Below, piece by piece: positions 40,066 through 49,233 of a DNA stretch of 58,171 nt. Made by a program: the position numbers and the translations under genes. Below the pieces are notes generated by a model, which worked only from the letters and a program-made list of their open reading frames with translations, was not told the origin of the DNA and did no database searches. Location: the NCBI GenBank assembly GCA_016191165.1, contig JACPPF010000084.1, positions 1 to 58,171 of the forward strand, read 5' to 3'. The DNA comes from Planctomycetota bacterium. GTDB lineage: Bacteria; Planctomycetota; Planctomycetia; Gemmatales; Gemmataceae. Numbering within the stretch: the first letter of the stretch is position 1; each line of letters opens with the position of its first letter.

Positions 40066-41475
40066 CTATTTCTCGCTGCCCGGCTGTTTACGCACGGTCA
40101 GCGTGTAGTTGCCGGTCTCGTTCACATTGAAGGTGGTGGCGATGATGCGGTAGGTCCCGTCGGCCGGGGCGCGAAAGACGATGCGGGCGTTGGGGAAGCC
40201 GCCGCCGTCGTCGTCCTCGGTCAGTTTTTTGCCCTTGGCATCCTGCAAGATCAGGTAGGAATCGAGGTCGCCACTGGTCATCTCGATCTCGTAAGTCTCG
40301 CCCGCCTTGAGCTTGACCTCATGGGCCCGGGCGAACCGGCCGGGGCGCACCTTGATCGCGTTATCGTTCTTGCTCAGGCTCGTCACCGTGCGCAGAAGCT
40401 GATCGGGATTCTTTACCGGGTCGATCTTGGCGTTCTCCTCCGGCGGCATCAATTTGCCCGACTTCAGCGACGGCAACAGGGCCTGCACTTCCTCGGCCGG
40501 GATGGCGTAGGTTTCGGTCCGGCCCGCGCGCGCGATGTTGATGCCCACCGTCTTGCCATCGAGGTCGACGAGCGGCCCGCCGCAATCCTCGGGGCGCACG
40601 CCAGAATCGTGCTGGATGATCGTCGGAAAGCCCCCGCGCCGCCGGCTGAGCTTGGTCCCCATCGTCTCCTGGGGGTTGCCCTTGAATTGTTTGGGACGCG
40701 GCACCAGTGTCGCTTTCAATTCCAGCTTCTCCTCGCCACGCATGATTTTCAAAACGATCCGATCGCCCGGCCTCATGCGGCCCACGGCGTTGATGAGGCT
40801 TTCCGGCCCGATGACTTTGCGGCCGGCGGCTTCGTAGATGATGTCGTTGACCTTGACGCCTGCCTTCTCGGCGGGGCTCTTGGGCTGGACGGCATTGACC
40901 TTGGCGCCTCCCTTGCCATCTTCCAGGCCAACTCCCAGGTACCCGCTATCTACATTCAGGATCTTGGGAGGTTGATCGCCGGGCTTGAGCTTGCGGGCGG
41001 CCACGCTGACGACGCCGACCGCGACCGGTTTCGCGCCATTGCCCGCGGAGGCGACCCATTTGCCGACGGTCGCGTCCTTGCTGTTGCGCCATTGCACGGT
41101 CGGCAGGCCCCTGAATTCCACCTTGATCAACGCGAGGTCATAGGCCTCCTTGCCGTCGTCCTTCACGCCGACGAGCCTGGCGGGCAGCACTTTGCCGTCC
41201 TTGAATTTGACCGTGATCTTGTCGCGGTTGCTCTCGATCTCACTCCACTTGGTGATGATCCAGCCATCGGCCTCGACGACCGTGCCGAAGGCGACTTCCT
41301 TGCCATCGACAAGGACGCGCACGGTTGCGTCGCTGGTCTTGGCGACCACGGGGCCGAAGAGCTCGATTATTTTGGGACTGTTGCGTAAATGATCCTGCTT
41401 GACGAGCTGGGCCTGGGATTGCCCGGCCCAGGCAAGCAAGAGCATCACGGCGATCATGCGGTACAGGGATTTCAT
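40066..41475 (-). CDS. HtrA-like pseudo-protease with inserted PDZ domain and PPC domain
   Basis: 469 residues, signal peptide (MKSLYRMIAVMLLLAWAGQS). A trypsin-like half (FGTVVEADGWIITKWSEI, YDLALIKV, SAGNGAKPVAVGVVSVAA) is followed by a PDZ domain (GYLGVGLEDGKGG ... VNDIIYEAAGRKVIG, residues 178-250) and only then by the second protease half (IIQHDSGVRPEDCGGPLVDL). The catalytic His is replaced by Ser78 and the Ser by Cys298, while Asp113 remains, so it is probably inactive or altered. The C-terminus is a pre-peptidase C-terminal (PPC) domain (YLILQDAKGKKLTEDDDGGG). A paralogue lies next upstream. Confidence 0.88.
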   Translation of the reverse strand: MKSLYRMIAVMLLLAWAGQSQAQLVKQDHLRNSPKIIELFGPVVAKTSDATVRVLVDGKEVAFGTVVEADGWIITKWSEIESNRDKITVKFKDGKVLPARLVGVKDDGKEAYDLALIKVEFRGLPTVQWRNSKDATVGKWVASAGNGAKPVAVGVVSVAARKLKPGDQPPKILNVDSGYLGVGLEDGKGGAKVNAVQPKSPAEKAGVKVNDIIYEAAGRKVIGPESLINAVGRMRPGDRIVLKIMRGEEKLELKATLVPRPKQFKGNPQETMGTKLSRRRGGFPTIIQHDSGVRPEDCGGPLVDLDGKTVGINIARAGRTETYAIPAEEVQALLPSLKSGKLMPPEENAKIDPVKNPDQLLRTVTSLSKNDNAIKVRPGRFARAHEVKLKAGETYEIEMTSGDLDSYLILQDAKGKKLTEDDDGGGFPNARIVFRAPADGTYRIIATTFNVNETGNYTLTVRKQPGSEK

Positions 41476-41518
41476 GGTATGCGGCTCCGGATTACGGTTT
41501 GGCTTCGGGTTTGGATGT

Positions 41519-41573
41519 CCGAGCCTGAAGCGTGAGCGAAGGAAGGCGCCCTTCGCTCACGCTTCAGGCTCGG
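41519..41573. repeat. REP-like palindrome between the two protease-like genes
   Basis: CCGAGCCTGAAGCGTGAGCG and its complement enclose a short centre (GGAAGGCGCC-like). It is the same family as the rarA and RAYT-flanking elements. Confidence 0.9.
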
Positions 41574-41583
41574 TTTTGGTGGA

Positions 41584-43473
41584 TTACTTTTTCGGCGCCG
41601 CCTTGGCGCCCGTTTCGCGAATGGTCAATCGGTAAGCCCCGAGCTGGCCTGGATCGCACGTCGTGATGACGATTCGGTAGGTCCCGTCCGCAGCCGGCGT
41701 GAAAACGATGCGGGAATTGAGGAACCCGCCGCCGTCGTCATCCTCGGCTAGTTTGCCTTTCTCGTCGTTCTCGATGCGGAGGTAGGAATCGAAGTCCTCG
41801 CTCATCAGATCGACCGTGTAGGTCTTACCGGCTTGCATCTTGAATTCCTGGACATGTCGATAGCATTTCTCGCGGTCGGCGTCGAACGGATCGCTCTTGG
41901 CGATGGCGCCGTCAACGGTCTTGACAATTTTACCGCCCGCGCTTTTGACTTTGACGATGGAGGGATCGTCTTTCATTTTCAGCCCGATTGAAGCGCCGGT
42001 CTGATCGGTCAGGGCGATCAAGGCGCGCGTGCCAGCGGGGAGATTGAGGGCCAGGTTCTTGCTCTTGTCCTTGCGGAACAGCCAGCGGACGACGCCGTCG
42101 CTGTTGCTCTTGACGGTCTCGGTCCCCTTTTCCCACTGGAAGGTGATTTCCTTGTTGGCGAGGGGTTGACCCTTGCCGTCGATCACCACGGCGTTGATGT
42201 GAACGGACTTTTTGACCTTGGCGAGTTTTTCGACCCAGTCGGTCACGGCAGGGCGAGGCAGCTTCATCGAGCGGAGAACATTCGCCTTGCCGGCCACGAG
42301 GGCGTCCACGAAATCGGCGTCGAAAATCTTGAGCGTGTAGGCCCCGGTCTGGTTGGGGGCGAACGAGGTGGCGATGACCTTGTAGTCGCCGTCGCGGATC
42401 GCCTTGTAGACTATGCGTGAATGGGGGAACCCGGCGCCGTCGTCATCCTGCGCCAGTTCCTTGCCCTCGCCATTCTCCAGACGCAGGAACGTATCGAGAT
42501 TCTTGCCGGTGCGATCGCCGCTGGTGAGGTCGATCGTGTAGGTATGGCCGGCCTTCATGCGGAAGGTGTAGATTTTGGCGTGGCAGTTTTTCTGGACGCG
42601 GTCGTGTGGGTCGTCGTTGGTGAGGTTGTCCTTCTTGTCGAAGACGAGCTTGCCCCCCGCGGACTGGACCTGCGTGATCTGCCCCAGCTGGCCGCCGAAG
42701 CTTTCGCCCTTGGCGAGGCGCACCCATTCCTTGCGATAAATATCCACGGGCACGTGCATATTTTCGGTGATGGCGAGCCCGCCGATGCGGCTATGAATGC
42801 CGACGACCCGGCCTTGCATGTCGAAGAGCGGGCCGCCTGAATCGCCGCCCACCAGCGTGCAGTCGGTGCGGATGACGAAGGCGCTGGCGAACAGAACGCG
42901 GCCCACGCGGACGACCGGGGTGCGGTTGGGGCGAAAGCCGCCGGGGTGCCCGATGGCGATGACCCACTGGCCTGGCTTGAGGTCGGCGGAGTTGCCCATC
43001 TCGATGGCGGGGAAGGTGCGGTCCGAGCCGTCCTTGGTTTTGGGCGGCGTGATCTTCATCATGCCGCTGTCGATGCCGCCGTTGCGGCCCAGCGTTTTGC
43101 CCGTGAGGGTTTCACCGCCGGTGAGAATGACCACGGCTTTTTGATTGGGATTGCCGGAGACGTGCCCCGCGGTGAGGATGGTCCCGTCCTTCTTGACGAT
43201 GACGCCCGAACCCTGTCCAAGCCCGACGCGCACTCCGACGACGGCGGGCATGATCTTCTTGAGAACTTTCTGGACGTGCGCCTCCATTGCGCGCAATTCC
43301 GCGATCGATTGCGGCGCCGCGTTTTTCTCGAAAACGATCGGAAGTTTGAACTCCGGCGTCGGCGGCGTTTTTCGCGCGCCGCCGCTTTCCTGCGCGGACA
43401 CGAAACTCAGGTAAAACCCGCCGCACAACAAAAGCATGGCGGAAAAGCGAAGCCAGGGACGCGGTGCGGCCAT
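41584..43473 (-). CDS. Secreted trypsin-like serine protease with PPC domains
   Basis: 629 residues, signal peptide (WLRFSAMLLLCGGFYLSFVS). The protease domain carries the full triad: His104 (ILTAGHVSG), Asp135 (NGGIDSGMMKI) and Ser212 (LVGGDSGGPLFD). Two PPC-type beta domains follow, near residues 290-400 and 530-625 (FLRLENGEGKELAQDDDGAG; YLRIENDEKGKLAEDDDGGG), with an Ig-like segment between them. It cleaves unknown envelope or extracellular proteins. The ATG at 43473 is chosen since it begins the signal peptide. It is a likely paralogue of the gene at 40066. Confidence 0.9.
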   Translation of the reverse strand: MAAPRPWLRFSAMLLLCGGFYLSFVSAQESGGARKTPPTPEFKLPIVFEKNAAPQSIAELRAMEAHVQKVLKKIMPAVVGVRVGLGQGSGVIVKKDGTILTAGHVSGNPNQKAVVILTGGETLTGKTLGRNGGIDSGMMKITPPKTKDGSDRTFPAIEMGNSADLKPGQWVIAIGHPGGFRPNRTPVVRVGRVLFASAFVIRTDCTLVGGDSGGPLFDMQGRVVGIHSRIGGLAITENMHVPVDIYRKEWVRLAKGESFGGQLGQITQVQSAGGKLVFDKKDNLTNDDPHDRVQKNCHAKIYTFRMKAGHTYTIDLTSGDRTGKNLDTFLRLENGEGKELAQDDDGAGFPHSRIVYKAIRDGDYKVIATSFAPNQTGAYTLKIFDADFVDALVAGKANVLRSMKLPRPAVTDWVEKLAKVKKSVHINAVVIDGKGQPLANKEITFQWEKGTETVKSNSDGVVRWLFRKDKSKNLALNLPAGTRALIALTDQTGASIGLKMKDDPSIVKVKSAGGKIVKTVDGAIAKSDPFDADREKCYRHVQEFKMQAGKTYTVDLMSEDFDSYLRIENDEKGKLAEDDDGGGFLNSRIVFTPAADGTYRIVITTCDPGQLGAYRLTIRETGAKAAPKK

Positions 43474-43647
43474 CTCGATGAACCTCAAAAGGAGTTACGC
43501 CGGTGGTGAATGTCAACGCCGATTTCTTTAGAACGAGCGAGTCGGTCGATACCAACGCGGAGTTCCAGGAGGGTCGGCGAATCGGTACTTTCTTTCTACA
43601 CCCAAAATTCATTCGGCAAAAGGGATTTTTTTCAGAATGACCCAGAA

Positions 43648-44421
43648 TTAAGAAATGGGGGACGCCGTCGTGCCGAATTCCTTGACGAAATAGTAACCCG
43701 CCAAACCAAAAGCAATCGCGATCACGATCCAGCGCACGACGACAGGCCGCAGACGCACCGAGAACCGGGCGCCCAGGTAACCGCCGCCGACCGAGGCCAC
43801 GGCCATGGCCAGGGCAAAGCGCCAGACGACCATGTCGCGCGCGATGAAAACAATCGCGGCGACGATGTTCATGCCAAACGCCAGCACCGATTTTAGTGCG
43901 TTCACTTCGTGGATATCTTTCAAGCCAAGAAACGAAAGCGAGCTCAGCATCAGGATGCCAATGCCTGCGCCGAAGTAGCCGCCGTAGATGCCGATCAGAA
44001 ACTGAATGAGGACGATGCCCGCGAGGACTCTTGGCGAGGGTTCGCGAAGGGCGGCGGCTTGCGTCCTGAGTGTCCTGGCAATTGTGGGTTGCAACAAAAA
44101 TAACACGGCGGCGGCGAGGATCAGCCACGGGACGACAAAGCGAAAGGTCTTTTCCTCCACGAGCACGGCGCCGATCGTGCCGCCGATGACGCTCGGCGCA
44201 ATCAGCAGGATGATCCAGCGCCGGCACGCCGCCAGGTGCTGGCGATAACCCACCACGCTGGCCAACGTGCCGGGAAAGAGGGAGACCGTGCTGGTGGCGT
44301 TGGCGAAATGGTAGGCGACGACCGCCGTCAAGGCCGGATAGGTCAGCAGCGTCCCGCCGCCGGCGATGGCGTTCACCGCGCCCGCGCCGATCGCCGACAG
44401 GCAGAGCCAAAGGTAATCCAT
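43648..44421 (-). CDS. TauE/SafE (TSUP) family permease
   Basis: 257 residues with about eight hydrophobic segments (LWLCLSAIGAGAVNAIAGGG; PLWLILAAAVLFLLQ-like; GIVLIQFLIGIYGGYFGAGI; WIVIAIAFGLAGYYFVKEFG). The GGG(T/S)LL signature GAVNAIAGGGTLLTYP and the central GGYFGAGIGILM motif define the TSUP family of sulfite/organosulfonate or cation exporters. The start at 44421 (MDYLWLCL) is the natural one. The substrate is unknown. Confidence 0.9.
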   Translation of the reverse strand: MDYLWLCLSAIGAGAVNAIAGGGTLLTYPALTAVVAYHFANATSTVSLFPGTLASVVGYRQHLAACRRWIILLIAPSVIGGTIGAVLVEEKTFRFVVPWLILAAAVLFLLQPTIARTLRTQAAALREPSPRVLAGIVLIQFLIGIYGGYFGAGIGILMLSSLSFLGLKDIHEVNALKSVLAFGMNIVAAIVFIARDMVVWRFALAMAVASVGGGYLGARFSVRLRPVVVRWIVIAIAFGLAGYYFVKEFGTTASPIS

Positions 44422-44444
44422 GAAAATCAGCAAGCCCTTGATCC

Positions 44445-44469
44445 CCGGGGTTCGTTGCGCTCACCCCGG
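44445..44469. repeat. Hairpin with constant 13-nt loop
   Basis: A stem CCGGGG / CCCCGG around TTCGTTGCGCTCA, in the gap before the multihaem gene's stop. Confidence 0.8.
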
Positions 44470-44480
44470 AGCTTTGGGGG

Positions 44481-46472
44481 TTATTTCTTCTTTTCTTCCA
44501 GAACCTCAATCGTGATCCGCGGCGGTTCGAGGACGGCGGGAGCGTTCCCTTTTTTTACTGGGCCCGGGATCGCGCCGCCGTTGTTGTTCCGTTTTGTGTG
44601 ATGGTACATCTTCTTGCCGATCCATTTATCGAATAGCTCATGCCCCGGGCCGCCCCAGTTGACATCGTTTTCGCTGTCGTGGCATTTCATGCAGAAGAGG
44701 TTTAGCCCGCGCTTCTGGTTCGTGAACAAATTACGAAGCGCATCCTTCGCCTTGGCGTCCTTCGGGCTCTTCTCAATGGCGGCAACCAGCTGGCGCTCCT
44801 CGGCGCTGGCCCGAAACGGATTAATCAAATCGCGAACGTCCTTGTTGTCGGGATTCTTGACATGCTCGCTGCCCGGCCCGTGGCAAGTCTCGCATCCTAC
44901 ACCGCGTAGAACCTTGTTGTGTTCTTTGATCTTGTCGGCGCGCGGCGCTTTCTTGGGCCGGTTCGGCCAATCGGCGAGTTTGGGCACGAAGTCATTATAC
45001 CCGCCCGGATGCGTGAAACCCGTCGTATGGCATTTCATGCACTCCGGATCGTACTGCCGGCCCGCCGGTGCTTTCAGCTTCTCAAGCGTCTCGGTCGCCA
45101 GGGCGTGGTGCTTTTTGTCTTTGCTTTTTTCTCGCTTCCATACTTCCCCGGCATGTTCGTGGCAATCAATGCAGCGATTGGAGCCGACATACGTCGCCTT
45201 CAGGCCCTTTTGATTGAGCGCCGGCAGCTGATTGAAGTGCAACGTACGCGGATACTTCGCCAACATGTTCTCGCGTTGCAAGTGCTGGTGATACTCCTCG
45301 AACAGGGCGATCACCGGATGGCCTTTCTCCTTCTCCTTGGTCGTCTTCCATTCCGGGCCCATCGGCACCGGCTGGTAGGCCAAGCGAAAACCCTTGCCGT
45401 CCCGGTAGACGCCGACCAGGCCCACGCTCTTGCCCTTGTGACCCACTTCGACAAGCTTCGTCGGCAAGTCGTCGGACTCGCCAAGCGGTCGCAGGATCGA
45501 CGACGCGTCGGAGGATTCCGTAAGGATCACCATCAGGACGATCGGCGGGACCTTCGGATTCTTCTTGCGCGCGGCCGCGCAGAACTCGGCGCATTTCGTC
45601 GCTTGCTGGCGGCGCACTTTCTCGATTTCGGTGAGCCGTTTGATGGTTCCTTCGGGAAACGTCTTAACATCGAGTTTGGGATTCTCGTGATGCAGGATGA
45701 TGCCAAACTCGACATTGGCTTTCGCCAGGGCGTTCAGCGCGTCGGGAAGCGCCTTGAGGTTGGTTAGAAACTTGTCGCGGTTGGCGAGTTCGTCGCGTAG
45801 GTCTTGCCCCAGCAGGTTGATTACGCCAATCCTCGGCGTCGTGTCGATGAGCTCAAAGGGCCGAACGTTGAGTTCGTGATAAAACTCCCCCTTCGCGGTC
45901 TGCGCCAGCGTCGTATTGATGGGCCGGGGGTAAGGACGCTTCTTGTCCCAGACCAGGGCCAGGGCGTCCGGCAGCGGCATGAGGATTTCGCCGCGGCCCA
46001 GACCGAAGGCGCGATAATTCATCGCGGCCAGCGACTTGACGCTCAATTCAAACTTGCGCAGGCTTTGCGCCTGAATCCCCTTGGGCTGGGGCAACTCGCC
46101 CAGGTCGATGCCGACGACGTTCCATTTCCTGGCGTTCAACGACTGGATGAAATTGTAGCGCCGAATGAGGCCGCCATATTGAGGCTCCGAGCAACCGCAC
46201 GGATCGGTGTAGCCAAACATCTGGCCGGTGAGCACCAGCGTGACCGCGGGTTTGGGCCATTTGTGGTAATCGCCCAGCTGATGGTCGCCAGGCGGGGCTT
46301 CCGATTCCTCGTAGCCCCCCCAGCACGTCGGCCCGGCCCCGGCGCGCCAGGCATAAATCCCGACCGCGGCGAACATGCAGATGAACAAGACGGCGCCGAA
46401 TAGGGCTGCCAGATTGATTGACGAAGTCGAAGTTTCTGGTGCTGGCGGAGAATTCGATTGATTCGGCAACAT
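44481..46472 (-). CDS. Membrane-anchored protein: phosphoesterase-like domain plus four-haem cytochrome c
   Basis: 663 residues. An N-terminal anchor (LAALFGAVLFICMFAAVGIY) is followed by a metallophosphoesterase-like domain (FGYTDPCGCSEPQYGGLIRRY; VVGIDLGELPQPKG; INLLGQDLRDELANRDKFL). About residues 380-640 carry four CxxCH haem sites (CIDCH, CMKCH, CETCH, CMKCH) with extra His ligand candidates. It resembles cytochrome c554-like proteins fused to a UshA-type domain. It is likely exported and membrane-bound, with a redox role not determined here. Confidence 0.88.
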   Translation of the reverse strand: MLPNQSNSPPAPETSTSSINLAALFGAVLFICMFAAVGIYAWRAGAGPTCWGGYEESEAPPGDHQLGDYHKWPKPAVTLVLTGQMFGYTDPCGCSEPQYGGLIRRYNFIQSLNARKWNVVGIDLGELPQPKGIQAQSLRKFELSVKSLAAMNYRAFGLGRGEILMPLPDALALVWDKKRPYPRPINTTLAQTAKGEFYHELNVRPFELIDTTPRIGVINLLGQDLRDELANRDKFLTNLKALPDALNALAKANVEFGIILHHENPKLDVKTFPEGTIKRLTEIEKVRRQQATKCAEFCAAARKKNPKVPPIVLMVILTESSDASSILRPLGESDDLPTKLVEVGHKGKSVGLVGVYRDGKGFRLAYQPVPMGPEWKTTKEKEKGHPVIALFEEYHQHLQRENMLAKYPRTLHFNQLPALNQKGLKATYVGSNRCIDCHEHAGEVWKREKSKDKKHHALATETLEKLKAPAGRQYDPECMKCHTTGFTHPGGYNDFVPKLADWPNRPKKAPRADKIKEHNKVLRGVGCETCHGPGSEHVKNPDNKDVRDLINPFRASAEERQLVAAIEKSPKDAKAKDALRNLFTNQKRGLNLFCMKCHDSENDVNWGGPGHELFDKWIGKKMYHHTKRNNNGGAIPGPVKKGNAPAVLEPPRITIEVLEEKKK

Positions 46473-46708
46473 GCGTCATCCTCGATCGGCGTCGGTGGGA
46501 GGTGCGCGCGACGCACCGGTTTGACGTTTTCGATGGTTCCTTCATCGCCTTTTTCGCGCCGCGTGTCAACCGCGCCTGTTCGCAAAAGGCACGCCGAGGG
46601 GGTTTGGCGAAACCTGGCAATGCGGCGAAAGAGCGAGGCGCCTGGCGGGAAACCGTCCAGCGGTATTCCCAACGGATCCACCTTTCGCGCGGCGAAACGC
46701 CGCCGCCG

Positions 46709-47113
46709 TCATCCCAGATTCGCCAGCAGATCGCGAACCTTGAGCGCGATCAACTCGCGCACCTTGCGAAACTCTTCCATCGGCAGATGCTTCGGATCGG
46801 GAATGCCCCAGTCGAGACGCACCCTGGCTTGCAGATGCGGGCATTCGTCGCCGCAGCCCATGGTGACGGCGTAGTCGAACTCGACCCTCGGCAAGTCGTC
46901 CAGACTTTTCGAGCCATGCGCGGATAGATCGTAGCCGATCTCCGCCATTGATGCGATCGCCTTGGGATTCACCTGCCCGGAGGGTCTGGAGCCTGCGCTA
47001 AAGACGTCGACGTTCGGCCCCGCGTACATCTTGCCAAACGCTTCCGCGATCTGGCTGCGGCACGAGTTTTCGACGCACACAAAAACGATGCGGCGGTTGG
47101 TGGTGATTGACAT
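46709..47113 (-). CDS. arsC: Low-molecular-weight phosphatase-type arsenate reductase
   Basis: 134 residues. The P-loop CVENSCR (Cys13 nucleophile, Arg19) and the resolving cysteines Cys87 and Cys91 (MGCGDECP) match the thioredoxin-coupled ArsC type. It reduces arsenate to arsenite for export. No arsenite efflux or ArsR gene is adjacent, so it stands alone. The ATG at 47113 begins the family-typical N-terminus; the upstream frame is filled by a palindrome. Confidence 0.92.
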   Translation of the reverse strand: MSITTNRRIVFVCVENSCRSQIAEAFGKMYAGPNVDVFSAGSRPSGQVNPKAIASMAEIGYDLSAHGSKSLDDLPRVEFDYAVTMGCGDECPHLQARVRLDWGIPDPKHLPMEEFRKVRELIALKVRDLLANLG

Positions 47114-47127
47114 CGCAAAGTTCCTTT

Positions 47128-47189
47128 CCGAGCCTGAGCGGAAGCGAAGGCGCCGCCGCACGAGGCCTTTCGCTGGCGCTCAGGCTCGG
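47128..47189. repeat. REP-like palindrome upstream of arsC
   Basis: CCGAGCCTGAGCGGAAGCGA and CGCTGGCGCTCAGGCTCGG are inverted around GGCGCCGCCGC. It is of the RAYT-associated type and lies just upstream of the arsC start. Confidence 0.85.
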
Positions 47190-47206
47190 ACGACTGGGGC
47201 ACGGCC

Positions 47207-47887
47207 CTAGGGTTGCGGCGCCGATGGGCGCCCGCCTACGCGCGCCAGCGCCTGATCGCACCACGGCGCCCAGCGCTGGGCCAGCACCGAGGCATACAGC
47301 GCGACCACCGCGCCGGTGAATACATCCATCGTATAGTGGGCGCGCAAGGCCAGGACCGTGAACGACTCAAAGACCGCGATGAAAAGGCTCACGCCGATCC
47401 ACCCCCGGCCGCCGATACGCACCAATTCCACCGCGCCGAGAACCGCCATCGCCGTGTGGCCGGAGAAGAACATGTCGTTGGCCACGCCATAGGTCACCAG
47501 CAAGCTGGGAAACCCGGGATCATGCCAGATCATCCCCTCGGGCGGCCGCAGCGGACACAGCGACTGGCAGATTTGCCTCATCGCGAATAAAAGCAGCAGC
47601 CCCAAAAACGGCCGCACCGTTTTCCCGAAAATCGAGATGCCAAGCAGGAAGACGCCAAGAACATCGATGATGGCCGAGCTGACGATCAACAGGCCATTGG
47701 CGACGTTTGGATGATCGGTCAGGTATTGATGCAGGCCGGTCAGCCAATCGTGCATGGCATCGCCGATCACCCCCGGCGGATCAGGCCGCCTGCCCAGCAT
47801 CGCCTGTGTCGAAAACCACGCTGCCAGGCCGAGAGCGACGAAGATCGCACGCAGCCACCAGGAAGACGCCGCGGGAGATGGGTTCAT
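47207..47887 (-). CDS. PAP2-type membrane phosphatase / sphingomyelin-synthase-like protein
   Basis: 226 residues with about six membrane segments. The C-terminal half carries the lipid-phosphatase motifs: FFSGHTAMAVL (motif with SGHT) and LALRAHYTMDVFTG (HYTxDV). A first motif is less clear, in the WHDPGFPSLL region. This is the PAP2_C/sphingomyelin synthase-like pattern. Its ATG overlaps the TGA of the upstream acyltransferase gene (ATGA), so both are translated together and likely act in phospholipid metabolism. Confidence 0.85.
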   Translation of the reverse strand: MNPSPAASSWWLRAIFVALGLAAWFSTQAMLGRRPDPPGVIGDAMHDWLTGLHQYLTDHPNVANGLLIVSSAIIDVLGVFLLGISIFGKTVRPFLGLLLLFAMRQICQSLCPLRPPEGMIWHDPGFPSLLVTYGVANDMFFSGHTAMAVLGAVELVRIGGRGWIGVSLFIAVFESFTVLALRAHYTMDVFTGAVVALYASVLAQRWAPWCDQALARVGGRPSAPQP

Positions 47888-49068
47888 GTGGCGATCCCCA
47901 GCATGGTTTTCAATTGTCTTTCGAGGTCCACCAGCACCGGATCCGCTGCACCGCGCTCGCGCGCCGGGTTCACGACGATGGCGTCTCCAACCGTGACAAA
48001 TGCGCGCAACGGAAAGCGCGGCCTACAGCCATCGGTCAGGTCCTCCTCGAAGCGATCGACGGTCTCCAGGAGTCGATCCGGAGTCGGGGATGCTGCCAGG
48101 TAATCAGGCGGATAACACGCCAGCTGCTGGACCAGGTACAAATCAGCCAGTTGGCTCCAGCGCCGGGCGCGCTCGGGTTCAGGCAAATCGCCCTTGGTCA
48201 TGTCCGGCAAGATGGCCGCCCGCAGCTTCATGACCCGCGCCACCGTGTGCGGCTCGCGCTTCCCCTTGGTCCATTCCTTTTCCAGCGGGTCGAGCAGGCT
48301 ATTGATGAGTCCGTGCAAACGCTCAGCAACGGTCCCCGACTGGGGTTGCCCAAGGTAGTCGATCTCCTTGAGCGCGAGCAGCGCCGAGGCAACCTTGGCG
48401 ATGCGTTCCTCCAGGCTCAGGTGCTTTTGCGAACGCCAGGCCAGGCGCGTCTCGATCTCGGTGAGCACCGGCTCGGCCACTTGTCGAACGTCGCCCTCGT
48501 AGCGGTAACGCAACGCGACCGGATGCACGACGACCTGCCCCGGCGGCGTCGCGCCGGCGCGCTTCTTGGCGGCGCTGCGGGCCATGAACGCGATGCCCTC
48601 GTTGAGCGGGTTCAACAGATCGTTGTGCCGCGAGACGTAGCCTTCCGGGAAGATGATGACGGGCCGCGATTCCTGTTCGAGAAGCTCGGTCGTCATGTTG
48701 AGGGCGAAGCGATCCATCCCCTCGCGGTAGATGCTGTAGCTCCCCAGTCGGCGGATGAGGAACCCCTGGAGCCGGCTTTGCATGAACAGATGCCAGCTCG
48801 CCAGGAAATAGGGCAAAACTCCTATCTGCCGGCACATCTCGTTTACGGTTTCTGGATCGAACGGTCGGCAGTGGTTGGGCGCCAGCACGATGCCATGCCC
48901 CGCTGCCACCGATGCGAGCAGTTTCTCGGTCCCGTGGCACTCCACCGATGCGATGCCGTGGAGTTTTCGTAAACGCCGCGGCAGATTATAGCGCAGGAGC
49001 CAGGGCCACCAGGTCCCGCGATGCGGCGGCACGAAGACGTAGGGCTGGTCGATGATGATTCTTTGCAT
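47884..49068 (-). CDS. PlsC-like 1-acylglycerol-phosphate acyltransferase
   Basis: 394 residues. The acyltransferase signature is HGIVLAPNHCRPFD (NHx4D), followed by a GSYSIYREGMDRFALNM region and FPEGYVSRHN (FPEG). The C-terminal 150 residues are an unassigned helical extension. It acylates a lysophospholipid acceptor at the membrane. Its stop overlaps the PAP2 start by ATGA, so the two form a lipid operon. The start at 49068 is the only well-placed ATG. Confidence 0.9.
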   Translation of the reverse strand: MQRIIIDQPYVFVPPHRGTWWPWLLRYNLPRRLRKLHGIASVECHGTEKLLASVAAGHGIVLAPNHCRPFDPETVNEMCRQIGVLPYFLASWHLFMQSRLQGFLIRRLGSYSIYREGMDRFALNMTTELLEQESRPVIIFPEGYVSRHNDLLNPLNEGIAFMARSAAKKRAGATPPGQVVVHPVALRYRYEGDVRQVAEPVLTEIETRLAWRSQKHLSLEERIAKVASALLALKEIDYLGQPQSGTVAERLHGLINSLLDPLEKEWTKGKREPHTVARVMKLRAAILPDMTKGDLPEPERARRWSQLADLYLVQQLACYPPDYLAASPTPDRLLETVDRFEEDLTDGCRPRFPLRAFVTVGDAIVVNPARERGAADPVLVDLERQLKTMLGIAT

Positions 49069-49233
49069 GGGCGGAGCGTTCCACGTTGGCGCGGTTCGAC
49101 TTTCGTTTCCACTTTTTTAGACAGGTCCGGCGCGCAGAGCCATGCTGAAATGCGAAAGGGGTGAAATATCTCGGCGTTGCGCCGGCGAGGCGCAAAACTC
49201 GTAGCCCATGCTTACACGTTTTGGTTAGAAACG

